The position numbers were made by a program, and so were the translations under genes. Source: Paracentrotus lividus (lineage: Eukaryota > Echinodermata > Echinoidea > Camarodonta > Echinidae). From it: a stretch of DNA of 64,000 nt. Position 1 is the stretch's first letter, and every line of letters begins with the position of its first letter. The stretch spans positions 38,851,854 to 38,915,853 of the forward strand of contig CALNVZ010002974.1 in NCBI GenBank assembly GCA_940671915.1. The letters run 5' to 3'. Below are positions 57,233-64,000 of the stretch, in pieces. The notes beneath the pieces are model-generated. The model made no database searches, was not told the origin of the DNA, and worked only from the letters and a program-made list of their open reading frames with translations.

Positions 57233-57270
<38 letters not shown>
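57225..57270 (+). repeat. T-run of about 35
   Basis: CATTTTTTTT...AATAG homopolymer following A10 at 57216. Confidence 0.85.
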
Positions 57271-57272
<2 letters not shown>

Positions 57273-57309
57273 GTTGGAAGGTAGGTTAACATTTGCTTAT
57301 TTTACGCGA

Positions 57310-57451
57310 TGTTTACATAACACACCTCTCGCATAATCGTGATCGCGATCGCAGGCACTCTATCTAGCTCTATATTTCCATTTCATTTTTTTCTCAAAGC
57401 GACCATACGAAATCGAGTGGCAGAAAAATTGGGAAGACTGCTGAAAATCGG
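57310..57451 (+). promoter_or_regulatory. CpG-containing block with strong donor; candidate alternative 5' exon
   Basis: CATAATCGTGATCGCGATCG then CAGG is followed by AAAGCGACCATACGAAATCG and ends CTGAAAATCG|GTGAGT at 57451/57452. Composition and donor suggest a first exon on the plus strand, perhaps an alternative leader of the F-box gene 1.7 kb downstream. No coding frame is implied. Confidence 0.3.
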
Positions 57452-58435
57452 TGAGTTTTTGCTCTCATTTCACCTTTTAGTTCAGTTAAGCATTGTCAGA
57501 GATTAGTTTTATTTAAAAATAAATATATAAGTGCACATTGACTCCCAAATTTAAACGTTGTAACGGGATTAAAAGTGTAATTTAGGTTAGAAATTATTTT
57601 TGTAACCACGCCAGAGTCACGTAGAGTCGGAGGCACGAGTTTGATATATCAAACGAGTGTAGTGCATGAGTGCTTTACTCTAGTTAATTTTTCACAAGTT
57701 TTGTTCCACACAAGTTTAAAATTATCTTAAGTTTTAAGTAAGATGTTCAAGATTATTTTCAGGCATGATTTGAGACTGTTAGGTCATTTTTTATTTGTAT
57801 GTGTGAGTACCTACCACAGGCACAGCCCTGCATGCAGCAAAAGGCCACACACTGACATTGACAGAGATGAAAGGGTACACACACACAAATTTGCATACGT
57901 GGGACAACACATTACTCCACACTTGAAGTCTGCATCATGTATGACTTAGGATCTAGATACAAACGGATTTCACAAGTAAACCAGTTTAAAGATGAACTGT
58001 ACACTTTCATTTTTTCATAAACAAATAACTCAAAAAATAAAGAAATATCGTGGATTTACCTGTATAAATTGGTGTGGAATAAATTGGACGGTCAACTAGA
58101 TATTGTTAGACAGCTAATTTCATAGTGCTGGGCCTATCCTACAATCTAAAGATTTTTTTTTAAATTCCAGTTTAATTTGGTAAGCAATTCCAGTTTAATT
58201 TGGTTTAAAAAAAATTGTAACTTATAAAATAAAAAGTAAATATTATTTTTGGTTCTTCAAATGATTATTAAGTGTATTTGACATTTCTTTTTACCTGTTA
58301 AATAATGCAACAAAATATATTCACTAAAACTAGATATATATCGTGATATTGATTCACGGAAACAATATATTTGACTAAAATTAGGATACTATCTTCAACC
58401 TGCTTGCGCGCGACTCGTACTCGATATCGATATCA

Positions 58436-58453
58436 AGTTGCGCCAAATTTGAA
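58436..58453. promoter_or_regulatory. E2F-type site joined to CHR-like element
   Basis: AGTTGCGCCAAATTTGAAGA contains GCGCCAAA (58440-58447; TTTGGCGC on the minus strand, a full E2F consensus). It overlaps the start of TTTGAA, the core of the cell-cycle homology region, with TGCGC and TTTGAA four bases apart. It lies about 700 bp upstream of the start codon of the F-box gene. A second TTTGAA occurs at 58510-58515 near TTTTCCGG. Confidence 0.5.
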
Positions 58454-59157
58454 GACAACAAGAAGGCGGACAGAAGCTGTAACACTTCCAAGAAAGCATC
58501 ATTTTCCGGTTTGAATAGAACATTTTAGCATGCAATCGAATGCCTTCGGTAAATTGAAATTACAAACTAAACATATATTGAAGTTTCAGTTTAAGTAAAT
58601 ATATCTTTTCTTTGTAAAATCCTTACAAAGTTCAAGTATCATCGGATCGCGGATCTCAGATTGGCTACCCACCAGGCACCACTGGCACTGGCTTGACGTG
58701 ACTGGGTTGAGTGACCGTGACGACGCCGCCTACATCATCTGAGCTGAGTGCAGCTGGTGTGCGGCCAGGGCTGAAGCCTGACGTTTTAAATCTTTAATAA
58801 CATTTATTTATACGACAATCAAGCATGAATCTGACTGATTTGAACTTGAACTAAACTAATGATTTATGCTTATGCCCTGGGCCTGGCAGTTCATTGGATT
58901 CCTGAATGATGTTTTACTGACTCGAGAGTGAGACTGAGAGAGAGTGAGCTGAGACAAGTGCCAGCATTTGAATTTTTGTCAGTTGAAGTTCTTGTTGAGT
59001 TGGTGAAGGTGGATGTAGAAATGGAATGGTGATTCTAGTCTTGTCTTGGAATTGATGAGGATGTCAGTTTTGTACCTGTCCATCGGATAAACTTGGCTGA
59101 GAGTCTGGCTGACTCAGTGACTGGGATTAGGCCCTACAAATACAATAATTTTGGATA
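58454..59157 (+). promoter_or_regulatory. Presumed 5' UTR of the F-box gene
   Basis: GC-richer than the flanks (58640-58790 notably). A possible leader intron runs from CCTTCG|GTAAAT (58548/58549) to TTTTTGTCAG (58981). The reading frame of the start codon has a TAA at 59146-59148, so ATG 59158 is the first in-frame start. Confidence 0.5.
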
Positions 59158-62100
59158 ATGCTGCATTCAAGATTTTCTCAGCTGAAGCTTCAACAAAATC
59201 GATCTCAATTCAGAAGTGGATCAGATATTGCAGGAGACAAGATGGAACTTGCCGAAGATGAGACTAATCATCCAAAGCAGTCGGAAAATGGCAACTTTCT
59301 TGTTCCAGATTCTGCCACCTTGAAAAGCATGAAGAAGAAACTAGAAAGGATGAAGCATTTTAGGTCAACTCCAAATCCAAGACCAACCTCTACAAAGTGC
59401 TTTGATCAGAATGAAACATGCCTTGAGTTCAAAGATGGAGCAAGGAAACTGTCTACACCTAGTAGAACTACATCATTTGGAAATGGAGATGTTTCTCCTC
59501 TTGCAATTTCAATGAGTCTTTACTGCTCAAGAGAAAAACCACCAATATCTGATGAGCTGGCTAACCTGTGTTCTGATTCACCCATGTATGCCTTCAAGTC
59601 CGACTCTGACAACTCTTCTTGTCTCTTCGCGGATGAATCATTCTTGTCATCAGCTGATTTTACAGACGATGTTTTTGGTGATGGGAATTTTACCCTGTCC
59701 AATTCCAGAGGTACAAGAGGATCATTTACTGAAGGGCATTCAAACTGGAGCGAACATAAACGTCACATATCTGCCAAGTTTGAGAATAATGTGGGTGACA
59801 ATCAAACTGTTGTATCCAAAGGAGCAGCAATTATTGGTAGTCCAAGCAAGATAAGGCACAAAAATCAGCGGGTTGTCCGACGCATCAAGAGCACATCATC
59901 CTTTCGCTTTAGCCCTCTAAAGTCATCTCCAGGAAAGGCTAAAAAACTATGGTCAGGAACAAGATGGTATAAAGCCCCAACAGACACTCGGCTCTATGAA
60001 GTGAGGAGGAGAGAACTCAAAGAGTTCAACCAAACTGCAGCAGACACTATTACCTTGCCAAAAAGGGTCTTGCAATTTGGAGAATGTGAGAATAAGAAGG
60101 ATCAACGAGAATCACTAGTTGAAAAAGCCAAGACTGAAATTCGTGTTGAGCTAGCCAGTTGTAGGACAGAAACTCCAGAATCGGGCTATAGTTCACTCAA
60201 CTCCACTCGCCAAACTCCAGATTTGCCACAAGTTGAAACCCCAGTAACTAGGTTTGCTTCCCGATCACCATTCCCAAGAGCTGAACGTCAAGCAACTTCA
60301 TCCAACTTTGCTTCCTACAACAAGATCAATACCTCTGCTACACCTTGGCTTGAGACGTTCGATATTATATCAAGACTTTTCCGTATGGCACCTCTTGTTG
60401 TGGAACATATCTTCACTTATTTGGAACCAAGAGACCTTGTGTTGTAAGTTGCTTTTATTCATTTCAATTGAGATAATAATATTTAATTAACTTGTTCTCT
60501 GTATTATTAAAATCCTTTCTATTCATATTTATTTTTCAAAGAAATGAACTGTTAAAATAAGTTTCACGGAGATCATCCTCAAAATTATTGAGAAATAATC
60601 ATCTTAGATAGTTTGTTGTTGCCAAATCTATATGGACTCAAATAACAATTCAATTCTCATTTCATCATCTTCATTGATACTGTCTAAGACATGACTGAAC
60701 ACATATGTATTTTATTAGAATACAGAAGATGTGTTCAGTCATATTGTTCAATACATCTACTAATCTCCTATGCATTGAACTGTAGAACCAAAGTTTACAC
60801 AAAGTTGTTTTACAAAGATTAAAGTTAAGAAGGCTAAACAGAGCAAGTAGCAAGTGCAGAGTCACAAACTAACCTGCAACAGAGCTGTGAATGCTGGCCA
60901 TTGTTTAAGGCACCATGGATTTAGGTACTTTTGAATTTAATCTGTTAATGCATTTATTCACTATCTCCTTCAATCAATCAATTCCCATTGATTTGGTTAT
61001 CCTGGCCTAAGCTGGCAACAATGAGGATTTCCACAAGATTATGAGCACATAATCAGCACTCTACAAGAACATCTTTTTTTTAACTGATCATTTTCTTGTA
61101 CTTTGTCACATGACTTCTAGAGTTACAAAAATACAAAAGGGCCCTCTTGCATAGAAAGTTTGCATTCTAGGCAACTAAAAAAAAAAATCAAAACGCAACT
61201 CGATTTTCAATCAATCAGGATTGTATATTTGAGTTGATTATTTTATTTTTTGAGTTGCTTAGAATCCAAACTTTTTTTTACAATAGGGCCCAGGTTGTCC
61301 ATGTTTAAATCTGAATTAGATCAATAAAAAAATTAAAAACAATTTCCCTTAACGACATGTACATGTACTAATCAAATCATCATTTCCTTTTCTATTCATC
61401 AATACAGATTTTCTTCAGTAAGTCCTCAGTGGCGATTGATATGCTCTTCCCATTCTCCTACTGCAAGGATCAGGGATCAGTACCTCAGGGTTCAAGAAAA
61501 GGCATACCAAATTAGAAAGGTGAGCTCATCTTCTCATATGGTATTTTGTTATGTTTTTTTCACAATACAACAAAATTAGAATCAATGAAAAATTAATTGA
61601 ATATAATTATGTACATTTTAGTCCACTGATGACCTTAAGCAACCGGGTATATGGAAACAGTTTGGATGTAAAGGATTAATTGTTGACTATATTGGCTAAC
61701 TAAAATGTATTATACGTAGAAAAAAGATATTTTGTGCTGAAACAATATTCTACCAAAATAGACCAAATTTTCTAAATAATCGTAAGTCTTTCTGAAAAAT
61801 TTTCAGTGTTGGTTCATCAATAAATGATTATGAAATTTTAATGATTATTATTGTCAAAGTTTCCAATATCTAACACTATCAAAGGAAGGTCTGACTCACA
61901 CATTTTCTGCAGTGTTCTTACTGAAAAAAGTATTTAGAATGTAATACACACCTACAATGTGTGTGGCGTAACATTGTATTTCATTATGTCAATGTATGTT
62001 TATCCTTTTTTTTAACAGGAGAATCTTCATGTAACATCAAGGTCGTCTGTACGTCATGTAACAGGTCCAGGTACCCCCCTGTCTTCAGTGCAATACCTAG

Positions 62101-62989
62101 GTACACCAACAGCTGCAAGCACACCGACTAAGAAAACTACTGTCTTTGACAAATTCTGTCAGGTAAGTCAAAGCGACACACTTAAAAAAAAAGAAGAAGA
62201 TCCTTAGAGATTAATCTGACTTCTTAACCCTTTGAGGACTGAGCCAGAATATATGGCGGTCCATGGAAAACGTGTGTTATAACCAAGTCAGCTCGTCTTC
62301 AATAGGTTAACAATACATGTTTTTAAACTTTGTTGAAATTAAATAAGCCCATCTGTTTGCATGTCTTGTTTTGAAAAGTATTATCAGTATAATGTTGCTA
62401 AGAGGTTGTCATTTACTACTGAAGGAATCATAATATTTATGAAACTATCATTCAAAAGTGCTGTAGTGAAATATTGTTATAAATTCTGAGCATAAAGACA
62501 CATACACATGGGCACTTTTGGAATCGGCCATGGGAGAATCACCTGGTTAAAGTGAATTCTCATAATAAGAGGAGTTGACTGTATAAAAATAAAGTTCAAA
62601 GTTCAACTTTTTTTAGTTTATCCATCAATTTTTGGAGTGTCGTCTAAATACACATGTATTACAAAAAACATATCTACATATAATTATATTAACTGTCTTT
62701 AATTTGTAATGTGTCTTGTTGATAGCTTGGTAAACAACTAAAGGAAGGTGAAAAGCTTGAGCAATGCAAGTGTGGATCACCAGCCCGAATTGAAACTAAG
62801 ACCAGGAAGGCTTCGTGCTCCAGTGTGCATTGCCAATTTGAGTTCTGCGTTAAATGCAAGATGAATTACCATGGTAACAGCCCGTGTGTTTCATCGTCAG
62901 CATCCAGGCGGACCAGAGGACCAAGCGTTGGGTCTAAGAAGAGTAAGAAGAATTTACGACGGCACTCGCGCCTTTCTGTAAATGATTGA
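59158..62989 (+). CDS. FBXO43: Emi1/Emi2-type APC/C inhibitor, F-box only protein 43/5, four coding exons
   Basis: Coding exons are 59158-60443, 61408-61519, 62019-62162 and 62726-62989; all splice sites are GT-AG and the frame is intact, giving 601 residues. The first ~400 residues are Ser/Thr-rich and probably disordered, with many S/T-P sites and an ESGYSS motif (341-346) like the DSGxxS degron used by beta-TrCP. An F-box (about 407-452, MAPLVVEHIFTYLEPRDLVL then FSSVSPQWRLI) spans the first junction. A KEN box (466-468) is formed across the exon 2/3 junction. The zinc-binding region has C528, C530, C545, C550, C555, C558, H563 and C568. The C-terminus SKKSKKNLRR then HSRLSVND resembles the vertebrate 'RL tail' that blocks the APC/C. 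Family members bind and inhibit the anaphase-promoting complex, governing S/M progression or meiotic arrest. Orthology to FBXO43 rather than FBXO5 is suggested by POLR2K next door. Confidence 0.93.
60687..60752 (+). repeat. Hairpin in intron 1
   Basis: ATGACTGAACACAT (60691-60704) pairs with ATGTGTTCAGTCAT (60728-60741) around TGTATTTTATTAGAATACAG. Probably a remnant of a foldback element. Confidence 0.75.
61138..61294. mobile_element. MITE with GGGCCC ends in F-box gene intron 1
   Basis: GGGCCCTCTTGCATAGAAAG then TTTGCATTCTAGGCAACT faces AGTTGCTTAGAATCCAAACT...CAATAGGGCCC. The centre is AT-rich. It lies about 110 bp before exon 2. Confidence 0.75.
62224..62310 (+). mobile_element. TTAA-family miniature element in intron 3
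   Basis: TTAACCCTTTGAGGACTGAG begins and CAATAGGTTAA ends the element. The ends are inverted (TTAACCCTTTG vs TTAACCTATTG). With TTAA on both sides this resembles a piggyBac-type miniature element of only 83 bp between the TTAA sites. Confidence 0.7.
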
Positions 62990-63490
62990 TATTACTTGAG
63001 ATATTTCAGATTAAACAAGTGCAGATTTGGCTTTATCCCTTAGCATTGATCAGTTTCAGTTGCTATTTTACTTCATGTCTTGTGCTAAATCCTTGTAGTG
63101 TTTTAAACTTCACATGCGATTAAAGACTGCATTTATAGGTGCATGGGCCTGTCCTATATGCCTTTTGCATTTTTTTTTTTTTTTTTTGCATAATTAAGGA
63201 ACGTGTGACATTTATTTGAATAGACTGAATTATGATTTTGGTTTTCCTGTATATTACAACAACAAACGTATTAATTCAGCTCAGTATTAGTATGTGTCAT
63301 AAATGAATGTTGACATATTCTCTTTCTTACACATTGTGTGTTTGTATGGAATCTCCCTTGAAATTTTACTTAAATATATTTTATTCTTCAATTTCAAATG
63401 TTAAGAATAACAAACTGTATTGTAGAAAAGTTCTAGGCTATTGACACCTACATTTATGACTTGTTACACTGTGTAGTACAGTAATGATAA
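62990..63490 (+). other. 3' UTR of the F-box gene
   Basis: Non-coding sequence directly after the stop. CGATTAAAGA (ATTAAA at 63119-63124) is the first plausible polyadenylation signal, and a T19-type run lies at 63170-63187. The true end is unknown. Confidence 0.45.
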
Positions 63491-63545
63491 TGATAAACAG
63501 TTTTTATGTAGCGCAAATTACAATTAAGTCTCTAAGCATTCTGTC
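63488..63545 (-). repeat. SINE tail fragment
   Basis: TTTTTATGTAGCGCAAATTA then CAATTAAGTCTCTAAGCATT is similar to 30050-30112 and to SINE 3' ends in reverse complement. Confidence 0.45.
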
Positions 63546-64000
63546 TCTAATACTCAGCCTAGCTAGGTGACCATAAGGAGTGCCAGAAGCATTCAAGGTA
63601 TTTCTTCCTATACCAATGTACCTCACTTGAGCCAAGTGTTGCAAATTTTTAGATTAATGTTGTGTAGTATTGTGTAGGTGAAGTCTTTATTCTGTACAAA
63701 AGAAAATAACTTAAAGATATTTGCACTTGCATTTGACTGTGTTTAAAAAGATATATGCAGCTTATAAACTGTTTTTTATCTTATCTATTTTGCAATCCAA
63801 GCTCAGTTATGTGCAAAGAAAACTTTAATGTACATGTATGTTCGTTGGCAATGTGGACAAATTAGAAATAATGAATGTTTTATCAACTTTTGCTTAGTGT
63901 TGAATGATAGTAAATTATAATAGATACTCAATCCATAAATGAGTATATACAGCTATTGAAAGCAAAAATTATTAGACCTAGCTATTTTTCATAAGGTTTT
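63546..64000. other. No gene seen to window end
   Basis: AT-rich; no exon, repeat end or splice-bounded frame recognised. May still be 3' UTR or flank of the F-box gene. Confidence 0.45.

Noticed and set aside
59552-59854. 100-codon alternative frame inside exon 1 of the F-box gene
   Set aside because: Overlaps the 428-codon main frame, with no start context or homology.

Overview
The window is AT-rich eukaryotic (animal) genomic DNA with spliced genes, long introns and very many short transposon-derived repeats. The repeat vocabulary points to an echinoderm, probably a sea urchin: frequent ACATGTA and TAGGCCTA words, TTAA-flanked elements with 'TTTCATCAAAATCGGAT' interiors, and tRNA-derived SINE pieces. 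That assignment is inference from repeat style plus gene content, not a species call.

Three conserved genes are identifiable, all in the right-hand quarter. (1) The first coding exon of an ASAP-family Arf-GAP (minus strand, 49269-49394) reads MPDTITVAEF... and ends at the same E-E splice point as the vertebrate proteins; no further ASAP exon was found to its left, so intron 1 is very long. (2) POLR2K, the small zinc subunit shared by RNA polymerases I, II and III, is complete on the minus strand in three coding exons (52737-54240, 64 aa). (3) An Emi1/Emi2-type APC/C inhibitor (FBXO5/FBXO43 family) is complete on the plus strand in four coding exons (59158-62989, 601 aa), with F-box, cysteine-rich zinc-binding region and a basic C-terminal tail. 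POLR2K and this gene stand head to head, as POLR2K and FBXO43 do on human chromosome 8, which looks like deeply conserved microsynteny. The region just upstream of the F-box gene carries an E2F-type site joined to a TTTGAA (CHR-like) element, fitting a cell-cycle gene.

The left part holds two decayed or frame-disrupted multi-exon genes. On the minus strand (about 1.5-7.3 kb) is a DUF7869-family gene recognised by 'GHTHEDVDQLFS' and 'QADNC' motifs. On the plus strand (20.8-26.7 kb) is an uncharacterised gene with several exons, a coiled-coil segment and a C-terminal 'GEYVAVIYGRKP' module. Both show single-base frame breaks inside otherwise good exons, either pseudogenisation or sequence error; the one assembly gap (26861-26871) lies close by.

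The rest is introns and intergenic DNA. Long foldback elements lie at 7.7-9.25, 9.54-10.16, 14.7-15.7, 33.4-33.9 and 44.07-44.95 kb, with many smaller inverted-repeat elements. Other repeats are a hairpin-rich minisatellite in opposite orientations at the window start and at 27.9-28.7 kb, a 690-bp polypyrimidine tract beside the ASAP promoter, a C/A-run satellite at 56.7-57.1 kb, and SINE fragments. Signals that standard features do not explain include a 15-bp word (TGTCACGCGAGTCAC) repeated seven times in 1.2 kb at 37.7-38.9 kb, and two loci (22.9 and 50.9 kb) that share a small conserved hairpin followed by long hairpins of unrelated sequence.
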